From NCBI RefSeq assembly GCF_027158485.1, contig NZ_JAMKYJ010000018.1: a stretch of 25,967 nt of DNA; one strand, written 5' to 3'. The notes below the pieces were generated by a model, which saw only the letters and a program-made list of their open reading frames with translations, was not told the DNA's origin and did not search any database. The position numbers and the translations under genes were made by a program. Below, piece by piece: positions 1 through 7,336 of this stretch. This DNA comes from Oxalobacter formigenes (GTDB lineage: Bacteria > Pseudomonadota > Gammaproteobacteria > Burkholderiales > Burkholderiaceae_D). Positions within the stretch are counted from its first letter, which is position 1; every line of letters starts with the position of its first letter.

Positions 1-2
1 AA

Positions 3-86
3 GAAGTTTGCGGCATGTCTGAAGCGGATATCGCAGAACTGAGAGAAGGCGGTGCTTTCTCCCTGCCACCGAAAAAAGCGAAATAA
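3..86 (+). CDS. CaiB/BaiF (class III) CoA-transferase, C-terminal tail only
   Basis: Only the last 27 codons are inside the window; the frame is open from the left edge to a TAA at 84-86. The tail contains GMSEADIAELREGGAF, which resembles the usual C-terminus of CaiB/BaiF family CoA-transferases (a G-[YM]-S-x-x-[ED]-I-A-x-L-[RK]-x-x-G-A pattern). That family includes formyl-CoA:oxalate CoA-transferase, but the tail is too short to tell members apart, so no substrate is assigned. A lysine-rich extension follows the conserved tail. A hairpin 45 bases downstream may end this transcript before sucC. Confidence 0.55.
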   Translation, partial: EVCGMSEADIAELREGGAFSLPPKKAK

Positions 87-95
87 TTGGTGGTA

Positions 96-123
96 TTGCT
101 TTAATGAAGTGATTCATTAAACT
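96..123 (+). promoter_or_regulatory. Candidate sucC promoter with a dyad in the spacer
   Basis: A weak -35 candidate TTGCTT (96-101) and -10 candidate TAAACT (118-123) are 16 bases apart. The spacer is almost filled by an 8-base perfect inverted repeat, TTAATGAA-GTGA-TTCATTAA (101-120). The dyad is seen directly. Its role as an operator, and the promoter assignment itself, are inference. Confidence 0.25.
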
Positions 124-130
124 TTCTGCA

Positions 131-166
131 GGATGGGTGGCAAACCACCACCCATCCCTTATTTTT
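131..166 (+). terminator. Hairpin upstream of sucC, probable terminator of the CoA-transferase gene
   Basis: A perfect 10-bp GC-rich stem (GGATGGGTGG 131-140 with CCACCCATCC 148-157) encloses a 7-base loop and is followed by CTTATTTTT. This has intrinsic terminator form, although the T run is interrupted. It ends only about a dozen bases before sucC and overlaps its likely 5' untranslated region, so it could instead be a 5' stem of the sucCD mRNA. Confidence 0.55.
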
Positions 167-177
167 GAAGGACGAGT

Positions 178-1344
178 ATGAATATTCATGAATACCAGGG
201 AAAAGAGATCTTACGTAAATATGGTGTAACCACCCCACGTGGTTTTCCCTGCTTTAGCGTTGACGAAGCCGTCGATGCAGCAAAAAAACTGGGCGGTAAC
301 GTCTGGGTTGTCAAAGCCCAGATTCATGCTGGCGGCCGTGGCAAGGGCGGTGGCGTCAAAGTTGCCAAATCTCTGGATGAAGTCAGGAAGTACGCTTCTG
401 AAATTCTGGGCATGACGCTGGTAACGCACCAGACCGGTCCTGAAGGTCGTCTGGTCAAACGTCTGTTGATCGAAGAAGGCGCAGACATCCAGAAAGAATA
501 CTATGTCGGTATGGTCGTTGACCGTGCAACCCAACGTGTTGCCCTGATGGCATCTTCCGAAGGCGGCATGAACATTGAAGACGTTGCCAGAGACACTCCT
601 GAACTGATTCACAAGGTATTTATCGATCCGGTCAAAGGTCTGACCGATGCTGAAGGTGAAGATATCGCTCGCAAGATCGGTATGCCGGAAGCCGCCGTCA
701 AGGAAACCTGCAAATTCATGCAGGGTCTTTACAAGGCTTTCGTTGAAACCGACGCATCTCTCGCCGAAATCAATCCGTTGATCCGTACGGGAGACAATCG
801 CGTTATCGCTCTGGACGCCAAATTCAACTTCGATTCCAACGCCATGTATCGTCATCCTGAAATTCAGGAATATCGCGATCTGGACGAAGAAAATCCTGAT
901 GAAATCCAGGCTTCCAAATTCGATCTGACTTATATTTCCCTGGATGGCAATATCGGTTGTATGGTCAATGGTGCCGGTCTTGCCATGGCAACCATGGACA
1001 TCATCAAACTGTATGGTGGTGCACCTGCAAACTTCCTGGACGTTGGCGGTGGCGCAACGACAGAAAAAGTAACCGAAGCATTCAAGATCATGTTGTCCAA
1101 CCCTGATGTCAAGGCCATTCTGGTCAACATCTTCGGTGGCATCATGAGATGTGACGTTATTGCAGAAGGTATCGTGGCAGCAGCCAAACAGGTTTCCCTG
1201 AAAGTACCTCTGGTCGTTCGCCTCGAAGGCACCAACGTCGATCAGGGCAAGGAAATCCTGGCCAAGTCCGGTTTACCGATTATTTCTGCCAGCGGCATGG
1301 CTGATGCTGCACAAAAGGCGGTTAACGCAGCAAAGGGTAATTAA
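178..1344 (+). CDS. sucC: Succinyl-CoA synthetase (ADP-forming) beta subunit
   Basis: This is the beta subunit of succinate-CoA ligase, which works with SucD in the TCA cycle to interconvert succinyl-CoA and succinate with ATP formation in the cytoplasm. The 388-residue length is normal for the family. The N-terminus MNIHEYQGKEIL and the glycine-rich nucleotide loop around residues 46-61 (K46, AGGRGKGGG) are typical of the ATP-grasp domain. AEINPL puts Asn at 199 and ALDAK puts Asp at 213, the Mg2+ ligands known in the Escherichia coli enzyme. The C-terminal ligase domain holds NGAGLAMATMD (264-274) and LDVGGGA (287-293). The ATG is preceded by AAGGACG at good spacing. sucD begins two bases after the stop, so the two form one operon. 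Confidence 0.97.
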   Translation: MNIHEYQGKEILRKYGVTTPRGFPCFSVDEAVDAAKKLGGNVWVVKAQIHAGGRGKGGGVKVAKSLDEVRKYASEILGMTLVTHQTGPEGRLVKRLLIEEGADIQKEYYVGMVVDRATQRVALMASSEGGMNIEDVARDTPELIHKVFIDPVKGLTDAEGEDIARKIGMPEAAVKETCKFMQGLYKAFVETDASLAEINPLIRTGDNRVIALDAKFNFDSNAMYRHPEIQEYRDLDEENPDEIQASKFDLTYISLDGNIGCMVNGAGLAMATMDIIKLYGGAPANFLDVGGGATTEKVTEAFKIMLSNPDVKAILVNIFGGIMRCDVIAEGIVAAAKQVSLKVPLVVRLEGTNVDQGKEILAKSGLPIISASGMADAAQKAVNAAKGN

Positions 1345-1346
1345 TT

Positions 1347-2225
1347 ATGTCTATTCTGATTAACAAAAACAGCCGAGTCATCGTTCAGGGTCTGACTGGT
1401 AAAACCGGTGCATTCCACACGGAAATGTCCATGAACTATGCTTTCGGTAAAGAATGCTATGTTGGCGGCGTCACTCCTAAAAAAGGCGGCACGACCTTTT
1501 TGAACCTTCCTGTTTTCAATAACGTCAAGGATGCCAGAGAACAGACCGGTGCAAACGTTTCCGTTATTTACGTTCCACCTCCGTTCGCCGCTGCTGCAAT
1601 CGATGAAGCCGTTGAAGCAGGTATTGAATTCGTTATCTGTATTACCGAAGGCATTCCTGTTGAAGACATGCTGCGTACCCGCTATAAAATGCAGGGCAAA
1701 AACACCATTCTTCTTGGGCCTAACTGCCCGGGTATCATCACTCCTGATGAACTGAAGATCGGCATTATGCCTGGCCATATCCACAAGAAAGGCTCTATCG
1801 GTGTTGTTTCCAAATCCGGTACCCTGACATACGAAGCCGCCAGCCAGCTGGCTGAGTTCGGTCTGGGCCAGTCTACCGTTGTTGGCGTTGGTGGCGATCC
1901 TATCAATGGCCTGAAACATATCGACGTTCTGAAGATGTTCAACGACGATCCTGAAACCGAAGCTGTCATTATGGTCGGTGAAATCGGTGGTAACGATGAA
2001 GAAACCGCTGCCGAATGGGTCAAGGAAAACATGACCAAACCTGTCGTCGGTTTCATTGCCGGCGTAACTGCGCCTCCAGGAAAACGTATGGGTCATGCAG
2101 GTGCCATCATTTCCGGCGGCAAGGGCACTGCACAGGAAAAACTGTCTGTTATGGAAGAATGCGGTATCAAGGTTACCCGCAATCCGGCTGAAATCGGCAA
2201 GACGCTGAAATCGGTTCTGAAATAA
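1347..2225 (+). CDS. sucD: Succinyl-CoA synthetase alpha subunit
   Basis: This is the alpha subunit, which binds CoA and carries the phosphohistidine intermediate of succinate-CoA ligase. The N-terminal CoA-binding Rossmann fold shows GLTGKTGAFHT (residues 15-25) and the 292-residue length is standard. The active-site histidine lies in KRMGHAGA at His250. SKSGTLTYE and GGDPINGL are also conserved. A ribosome binding site, AAGGG, sits in the last codons of sucC nine bases before the ATG, which indicates coupled translation. A strong terminator follows the stop by about 20 bases and closes the sucCD operon. A long open frame on the opposite strand is a codon-usage shadow. Confidence 0.97.
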   Translation: MSILINKNSRVIVQGLTGKTGAFHTEMSMNYAFGKECYVGGVTPKKGGTTFLNLPVFNNVKDAREQTGANVSVIYVPPPFAAAAIDEAVEAGIEFVICITEGIPVEDMLRTRYKMQGKNTILLGPNCPGIITPDELKIGIMPGHIHKKGSIGVVSKSGTLTYEAASQLAEFGLGQSTVVGVGGDPINGLKHIDVLKMFNDDPETEAVIMVGEIGGNDEETAAEWVKENMTKPVVGFIAGVTAPPGKRMGHAGAIISGGKGTAQEKLSVMEECGIKVTRNPAEIGKTLKSVLK

Positions 2226-2239
2226 TTGTTCAGTCAACA

Positions 2240-2271
2240 AAAAATGCCCGGTATAAACCGGGCATTTTTTT
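2240..2271. terminator. Bidirectional intrinsic terminator between sucD and pncC
   Basis: The stem TGCCCGGT (2246-2253) pairs with ACCGGGCA (2258-2265) around an ATAA loop. A run of A on the left and a run of T on the right make it work on both strands. It serves sucCD on the plus strand and the thiL-pgpA-pncC operon on the minus strand; the pncC stop codon almost touches the T run. Confidence 0.93.
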
Positions 2272-2272
2272 A

Positions 2273-2764
2273 TCAGAAATGGCCTGTTTCCAGATAATTG
2301 CACAGGCATTCCAGACTGTATATCACGCTCTTTTCCCTGATCTTTGAGCGATCTCCGTCGAATAACTGTTTATCGGTACTGAAATAACTTTCTTTTGTCG
2401 CGAACCCGAAACAAACCGTTCCAACGGGTTTCTCCAGTGACCCGCCATCCGGGCCGGCAATTCCCGTGGTAGAAATGACGATGTCGGCGTTTGTAACGTC
2501 GAGACCGCCCTTTGCCATAGCCAGTGCAACTTTCTGGCTGACCGCGCCGTTTTGGGCAATCAATTCTTCCGGCACATTGACGGAACGGATTTTCGATTCG
2601 TTGGAATACGTGATGAAGCCACAGTCAAACCATTCCGAAGCGCCGGGAACGTCGGTAACCAGTTTGGCAAGACTGCCGCCAGTACATGATTCAACTATTG
2701 CCAGCTTCAGTTTTTTTTGTGACAGTAAAAAGCCTATTCGTTGAGCAAGCTCGTAAGGTGTCAT
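2273..2764 (-). CDS. pncC: Nicotinamide-nucleotide amidohydrolase, CinA C-terminal domain family
   Basis: This is a 163-residue single-domain protein of the CinA_C family, which deamidates NMN to nicotinate mononucleotide in the pyridine nucleotide salvage cycle. The hallmark motifs are ESCTGGS (25-31, with the likely catalytic Ser31), ITYSN (51-55), NGAVS (72-76) and STTGIAGPDGG (98-108). There is no N-terminal MoCF-like domain, so this is the short stand-alone form and not full-length CinA. It is the last gene of a thiL-pgpA-pncC operon, 16 bases after pgpA. This gene order is common in proteobacteria. Its stop codon lies just inside the shared terminator with sucD. Confidence 0.93.
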   Translation of the reverse strand: MTPYELAQRIGFLLSQKKLKLAIVESCTGGSLAKLVTDVPGASEWFDCGFITYSNESKIRSVNVPEELIAQNGAVSQKVALAMAKGGLDVTNADIVISTTGIAGPDGGSLEKPVGTVCFGFATKESYFSTDKQLFDGDRSKIREKSVIYSLECLCNYLETGHF

Positions 2765-2780
2765 AGTATTTCCCGATCAG

Positions 2781-3299
2781 TCAGGTGGTCATAAAACAGG
2801 TTTTCCATAATGCGAAAACGAGCAGGGTAAAAAATGCTGCAATAATGTCGTCCAGCATAACACCGAATCCCCCCTTGATGCGCTGGTCAAAGAAGCGAAT
2901 CGGAGGCGGTTTCAGCATATCGAAAAAGCGGAAAACGATAAAGGCGAGAAATTCGGTCAAAAAAGATCCGGGAGTAACAAATATCAGTACAAGCCAGAAG
3001 GCAATGATTTCGTCCCAGACCATGCTGCCATCGTCTGGACTGTTCAGGGCGATTCCAGTGAATTGGCAAGTCCTGATCCCTATCAGAAAACCGGCAACGC
3101 AAATGATGCCCCAGGTAATCGGGTTGAAAATGCCGGGCGCGAGCCATGTGAGCAAATCGTAACTGATCCATGCGAAGAGCGTGCCAGCCGTTCCTGGCAT
3201 GACAGGAGACAAACCACTACCGAATCCGAGCGAAATGAAATGCCAGGGATGCGACAGTAAAAATCGTTTGTCAGGGACATTTTCCCTTACAGTATCCAT
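2781..3299 (-). CDS. pgpA: Phosphatidylglycerophosphatase A
   Basis: This is an inner-membrane phosphatase that dephosphorylates phosphatidylglycerol phosphate to phosphatidylglycerol. The 172-residue product fits the PgpA family. Visible motifs are FGSGLSPVMPGTAGT (26-40), the acidic WDEIIAFW segment (95-102), FRFFDMLKPPP (123-133) and the C-terminal GGFGVMLDD (143-151). Three or four hydrophobic stretches are spread along the chain. Its ATG overlaps the thiL stop codon by one base (TAATG arrangement), so translation is probably coupled to thiL. Confidence 0.93.
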   Translation of the reverse strand: MDTVRENVPDKRFLLSHPWHFISLGFGSGLSPVMPGTAGTLFAWISYDLLTWLAPGIFNPITWGIICVAGFLIGIRTCQFTGIALNSPDDGSMVWDEIIAFWLVLIFVTPGSFLTEFLAFIVFRFFDMLKPPPIRFFDQRIKGGFGVMLDDIIAAFFTLLVFALWKTCFMTT

Positions 3300-4261
3300 T
3301 ATTGTGCCGTTGAAAAATGATCAAATGAGGTGAATGAAAGATTCTGTATCTCACCTGCTGAATTTTTAATGCGCAAGCCCTTCTCGTTTTCAATGTATCC
3401 AATTCGTGTAACGGGAACACCCGTCCGGGTAGAAGCTTCCAATATACGGCTTCTCATGGATACAGGTGCCGTAAAGCAAAGCTCGTAATCATCGCCTCCG
3501 GATAAGGCACAGTACAATTGCCGCTCTCTTGGCTGCTTTGCCAGCACCGGACTGATGGGAAGGGCATCGACATTAATTGTTGCGCCGACATTGGACGCGT
3601 CCAGAATGTGGTTTAAATCACCCATCAGCCCGTCAGACAGGTCAAGGGCTGCATGAGCGATTTTTCTCAGCTCCATACCCAGTGCGACCCGTGGGATCGG
3701 CATTTGCAGATTGGGAACGACCGCCTTGACTTCTTCCGGCTTCAACTCGATTTCTTCAAGGCAATGAGCCAGTGCGAGACGGGCGTCCCCGATAGAACCC
3801 GAAATCCAGATGTCATCGCCATACTGTGCCTTGTCTCGTCTCAAGGCCTGTCCAACCGGAACTTCCCCGAAAACGGTAATACAGATATTCAGGGGGCCGC
3901 GGGTAGTGTCGCCACCAATCAATTCACAGCGACAGATATCGGCCATGGAAAAAAGACCTTCCGAAAACGATTTCAACCAGGGTTCATCCGGGGAGGGAAG
4001 AGACAATGCCAGCGTAAAAGCAACGGGACGTGCCCCCATTGCCGCCAGATCGGAAAGATTCACTGCCAGAGACTTGTGACCGAGTTGTCTGGGATCGGTG
4101 TCCGGAAAGAAATGGGTACCGGAAACCAGCATATCGGTCGATATTGCCATTTGAGTTCCCGGAGTTGGAACCAGTAATGCACAATCGTCGCCGATTCCAA
4201 GAGATGCGGAAACAGCCGGTTTTTTGAAATATTTGGAAATGAGATCGAATTCTGAAAGCAT
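3299..4261 (-). CDS. thiL: Thiamine-monophosphate kinase
   Basis: ThiL phosphorylates thiamine monophosphate to thiamine pyrophosphate, the active cofactor. The 320-residue product belongs to the AIRS/PurM-like fold. Conserved blocks are GIGDDCAL (22-29), STDML (41-45), NLSDLAAMGA (68-77), GGDTTRG (116-122), ALDLSDGL (205-212) and SGGDDYEL (254-261), the acidic blocks binding metal and nucleotide. It is the first gene of the thiL-pgpA-pncC operon and diverges from the antiporter-like gene across 231 bases. No TPP riboswitch is recognisable upstream. A poor promoter candidate on the minus strand is TTGATT (4335-4340) with CATAAT (4314-4319), spacer 15. Confidence 0.95.
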   Translation of the reverse strand: MLSEFDLISKYFKKPAVSASLGIGDDCALLVPTPGTQMAISTDMLVSGTHFFPDTDPRQLGHKSLAVNLSDLAAMGARPVAFTLALSLPSPDEPWLKSFSEGLFSMADICRCELIGGDTTRGPLNICITVFGEVPVGQALRRDKAQYGDDIWISGSIGDARLALAHCLEEIELKPEEVKAVVPNLQMPIPRVALGMELRKIAHAALDLSDGLMGDLNHILDASNVGATINVDALPISPVLAKQPRERQLYCALSGGDDYELCFTAPVSMRSRILEASTRTGVPVTRIGYIENEKGLRIKNSAGEIQNLSFTSFDHFSTAQ

Positions 4262-4395
4262 AAATGCGAAAGGGTTTTAAAAGACGCTTAAAAATGATCA
4301 AGTAAATGTTTGTATTATGATGCTATCGATAACGAATCAAAGCAAGACAATGGTAGACTGTAAAGCCTAAATAACGTCGATTGAAAAAAGATAGT

Positions 4396-4433
4396 TTGAC
4401 ATAACCGCTCTTCAGAACACGATCCGTTCTGAA
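4396..4433 (+). promoter_or_regulatory. TTGACA element and 8-bp dyad upstream of the antiporter-like gene
   Basis: A perfect -35 hexamer TTGACA is at 4396-4401. Ten bases later a perfect inverted repeat begins: TTCAGAAC (4411-4418), a 7-base spacer, GTTCTGAA (4426-4433). The expected -10 position (about 4418-4424, where only the weak match CACGAT/ACGATC is seen) falls in the centre of the dyad. No T run follows, so a terminator is unlikely. This layout suits a repressor or activator site; the regulator is unknown. Confidence 0.4.
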
Positions 4434-4492
4434 AATGCAGTCATTTATTGCCAGAAATCGGCTCAGATCTCATTACATAGGCGTATCGAATT

Positions 4493-5755
4493 ATGGGGCA
4501 GGTATCCTGGATTGAATATATCGGAGCAGTGCTGTTTTTTCTGGCGCTGGTGCACACTTTTTCGACCAAATATTTTGTCAAGCTGGCGACGAAAGACAGC
4601 CATCATACGGGCTTGTGGCTGATGCTCGGTGAAGTTGAAGTCGTTTTCGGTTTCTGGGCCTTTATTTTGCTTGCTTTCATGGCAGCCATCGGCGGATATG
4701 AAAGCGCCGTCGAATATCTTGATACACGCAATTTTACCGAACCCTTATTTGTTTTCGTCATTCTGGTTATTGCCGGAACGCGTCCCATTTTGCAGGCAGT
4801 CCAGCTGTTGATCGACAAGATGGACAAAATCATTCCCTTGCCGGGAATGGTGTCATATTACTTCCTGACACTGTCCATCGTGCCGCTTCTGGGGTCTTTC
4901 ATTACCGAACCGGCAGCCATGACCCTGGCCGCCATTATTTTGCGGGACCGTTTTTTCTCCAAAGGCATCCCAGAGGCGATGAAATATCTGACCATTGCGA
5001 TCCTCTTGGTCAACGTTTCCATCGGTGGTGTTCTCACGTCATATGCGGCTCCTCCTGTATTGATGGTCGCCAGCAAGTGGGGTTGGGGACTCGATTTCAT
5101 GTTAAGCATGTTTGGCTGGAAAGCGGCTCTGGCCGTATTCATCAATGCTTTGGCCGCAACATGGCTTTTCAGGAAAGTGCTGTTGTCGATGGATGACTTG
5201 AATGACGCTTATGAAATCGGAAGGGTTCCTCCTCTGGTATTGCTCGTTCATTTGTCCACACTCATTCTGGTCGTTATTTTCAGTCATCATCCTGTTGTAT
5301 TCATGGGACTATTCCTCTTTTTTCTTGGATACACAGAGGCTTATCACCGGTACCAGAGCCCGCTGATGCTTCGGGAGGGATTGCTCGTGGCCTTTTTCCT
5401 TGCGGGACTGGTTGTTCTTGGCGGCATGCAAAAATGGTGGCTTGAACCGATACTGGCGGGGATGAACAGCGCAACGCTCTTTTTTGGAGCGACGGGGCTG
5501 ACCGCCATTACCGATAATGCTGCACTGACTTATCTTGGATCACTTGTCGAACATTTGTCGGATGCAAGCAAATATGCGCTGGTTGCCGGGGCCGTAACGG
5601 GGGGCGGATTGACTGTGATTGCCAATGCGCCGAATCCGGTCAGTTTTTCACTGCTTAAAAATACTTTCGAACATGGATCGATCAATCCATTAATGCTTTT
5701 CCTGTACGCCTTGCCGCCGACAATTATTGCAGGATGCTGTTTCATGTTTTTGTAA
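4493..5755 (+). CDS. Polytopic membrane protein resembling putative Na+/H+ antiporters (Na_H_antiport_3-like)
   Basis: A 420-residue, very hydrophobic protein with about ten or more predicted membrane segments. The overall look matches the putative Na+/H+ antiporter family Na_H_antiport_3 (PF07399, from memory). Conserved-looking polar spots inside membrane segments include the GEVEVVFGFWAF region (46-57), SFITEPAAMTLAA, and near the end the TAITDNAALTYLGSL and NAPNPVSFSLL segments. The paired acidic and asparagine residues in ITEPA and ITDNA resemble the duplicated ion-site motifs of ion transporter superfamily proteins. It stands alone, divergent from thiL and followed by dnaB. An NhaR-type regulator is encoded about 5.5 kb downstream, not adjacent. 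The transported ion cannot be read from the sequence. Confidence 0.65.
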   Translation: MGQVSWIEYIGAVLFFLALVHTFSTKYFVKLATKDSHHTGLWLMLGEVEVVFGFWAFILLAFMAAIGGYESAVEYLDTRNFTEPLFVFVILVIAGTRPILQAVQLLIDKMDKIIPLPGMVSYYFLTLSIVPLLGSFITEPAAMTLAAIILRDRFFSKGIPEAMKYLTIAILLVNVSIGGVLTSYAAPPVLMVASKWGWGLDFMLSMFGWKAALAVFINALAATWLFRKVLLSMDDLNDAYEIGRVPPLVLLVHLSTLILVVIFSHHPVVFMGLFLFFLGYTEAYHRYQSPLMLREGLLVAFFLAGLVVLGGMQKWWLEPILAGMNSATLFFGATGLTAITDNAALTYLGSLVEHLSDASKYALVAGAVTGGGLTVIANAPNPVSFSLLKNTFEHGSINPLMLFLYALPPTIIAGCCFMFL

Positions 5756-5767
5756 AAGAAATGAACA

Positions 5768-5810
5768 TTTTTTTACTCCTGTCGCCATTTCAGGCGTGCA
5801 TGTAAAAAAA
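5768..5810. terminator. Compound inverted repeat between the antiporter-like gene and dnaB, possible terminator
   Basis: TTTTTTTAC (5768-5776) and GTAAAAAAA (5802-5810) form a 9-bp outer match, and a small inner stem (CGCC 5783-5786 with GGCG 5793-5796) can form. The GC part is short, so termination strength is doubtful. It is the only termination-like structure in this gap. Confidence 0.3.
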
Positions 5811-5844
5811 ACTGTTTGTTGCAGGTATGTTCGTCAAGAAAAAT

Positions 5845-5874
5845 GCCTGTCCAAAAACAATTAGGTAGTATAAT
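5845..5874 (+). promoter_or_regulatory. dnaB promoter: consensus TATAAT close to the start codon
   Basis: A perfect -10 hexamer TATAAT lies at 5869-5874. The -35 region near 5845-5851 is only a weak match (GCCTGTC). Transcription would be expected to begin around 5881-5882, which is exactly at the ATG at 5882. The mRNA would then be leaderless or nearly so. Confidence 0.45.
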
Positions 5875-5881
5875 GCGCGCC

Positions 5882-7264
5882 ATGAGTACCTCGACAGATC
5901 CCCAGATTGAATCCCTGCGTCTCCCGCCTCACTCGATTGAAGCGGAACAGTCTGTATTGGGAGGCTTATTGCTCGACAATGCGGCCTGGGACAGGATTGC
6001 CGATCTGGTCAATCAGGACGACTTCTACCGGTTCGATCATCGCCTGATTTACCAGCATATTTCCAAACTGATCAACGCTTCCAAACCGGCTGATGTCATT
6101 ACCGTTTATGAATCCCTTTCCGGAATCGGAAAGGCGGAAGAAATCGGTGGCCTTTCCTATCTGAATGCACTTGCCCAGAATACGCCTTCTGCTGCAAACA
6201 TACGGCATTATGCACAGATCGTTCGCGACAGAGGGGTATTGAGAAGGCTCATTACCGTATCGGATGAGATATCGGCCAGCGCTTTTCAATCCCAGGGCAA
6301 AGAAGTCAAGCAGATTCTGGATGAAGCCGAAACCAGTATTTTCGCGATTGCCGAAGAAGGTGCCAGGGGAACGCAGGGTTTTCAGGAAATCCAGCCATTG
6401 CTGACTCAGGTAGTCGAGCGTATCGATGAACTGTATAACCGCGACAATCGTAACGATATTACAGGTGTTCCGACCGGTTTTATGGATCTGGACAGAATGA
6501 CCTCAGGCTTGCAGCCCGGTGATCTGATTATCGTGGCGGGACGTCCTTCCATGGGTAAAACGGCTTTTTCCGTCAACATCGGAGAAAATGTGGCGATCGA
6601 AAGTGGTTTGCCTGTTGCCATCTTCTCGATGGAAATGGGCGGTGCACAGCTGGCCATGCGTATGCTGGGATCGGTCGGTCGTCTGGACCAGCATCGCCTG
6701 AGAACAGGACGATTGGCCGATGAGGACTGGCCACGATTGACCTATGCCATTCAGAAAATGAATGAAGCCCAGCTCTATATCGATGAAACACCGGCTTTGA
6801 GCTGTACGGATTTGAGGGCGCGGGCTCGAAGGCTGGCAAGGCAATGCAGCAAACTGGGCCTGATCATTATCGATTATCTTCAACTGATGTCGCCAAGCTC
6901 GGCAGGTGAAAACAGGGCAACGGAAATTTCCGAAATTTCACGAGGCCTGAAAGCGCTCGCAAAAGAATTGAATTGTCCTGTCATTGCCTTGTCGCAGTTG
7001 AACCGTTCCGTCGAGCAAAGACCGAACAAGCGTCCCGTCATGTCCGATTTGCGTGAATCGGGCGCGATCGAACAGGACGCCGATCTGATTTTGTTTATTT
7101 ACCGGGATGAAGTTTACAATCCCGATTCTGCAGATAAAGGTACGGCCGAAATTATTGTTGGAAAGCAACGTAACGGCCCGATTGGCAACGTCAGACTGAC
7201 ATTTCTGGGCCAATTCACCAAATTCGATAATTACGCGACGGGTTCAGGGTCGTATAATGACTAG
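5882..7264 (+). CDS. dnaB: Replicative DNA helicase DnaB
   Basis: DnaB is the hexameric ring helicase that unwinds DNA at the replication fork and recruits primase. The protein has the N-terminal DnaB domain starting at LPPHSIEAEQSVLGG, then the RecA-like C-terminal ATPase with Walker A GRPSMGKT (about residues 220-227 from this start), SMEMG, the IIIDYLQLM Walker B region and SQLNRSVEQRPNKRP. From this ATG it is 460 residues, normal for the family. The frame is open further upstream to a TTG at 5816. Two starts compete: ATG 5882, which matches the likely transcription start, and ATG 5873, preceded by a modest TAGGT at 7-base spacing. The alternative would add three residues. No intein is visible in the ATPase domain. 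Confidence 0.95.
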   Translation: MSTSTDPQIESLRLPPHSIEAEQSVLGGLLLDNAAWDRIADLVNQDDFYRFDHRLIYQHISKLINASKPADVITVYESLSGIGKAEEIGGLSYLNALAQNTPSAANIRHYAQIVRDRGVLRRLITVSDEISASAFQSQGKEVKQILDEAETSIFAIAEEGARGTQGFQEIQPLLTQVVERIDELYNRDNRNDITGVPTGFMDLDRMTSGLQPGDLIIVAGRPSMGKTAFSVNIGENVAIESGLPVAIFSMEMGGAQLAMRMLGSVGRLDQHRLRTGRLADEDWPRLTYAIQKMNEAQLYIDETPALSCTDLRARARRLARQCSKLGLIIIDYLQLMSPSSAGENRATEISEISRGLKALAKELNCPVIALSQLNRSVEQRPNKRPVMSDLRESGAIEQDADLILFIYRDEVYNPDSADKGTAEIIVGKQRNGPIGNVRLTFLGQFTKFDNYATGSGSYND

Positions 7265-7336
7265 GTCTTTGAACCTTAAATACTGTTAAGACAGGTCTTT
7301 GTATTTAAAAACAAGCTGATATTCAGGGAAAGTGAT

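Noticed and set aside
211..855. 214-codon open frame antisense to sucC
   Set aside because: It is entirely opposite conserved sucC codons, with no recognisable domain and no convincing ribosome binding site.
1341..2309. 322-codon open frame antisense to sucD
   Set aside because: It lies opposite a highly conserved gene, has a low-complexity-like translation with no family resemblance, and would run through the strong terminator. It is a codon-usage shadow.
4262..4492. Possible TPP riboswitch upstream of thiL
   Set aside because: The conserved TPP aptamer blocks are not seen on the minus strand.
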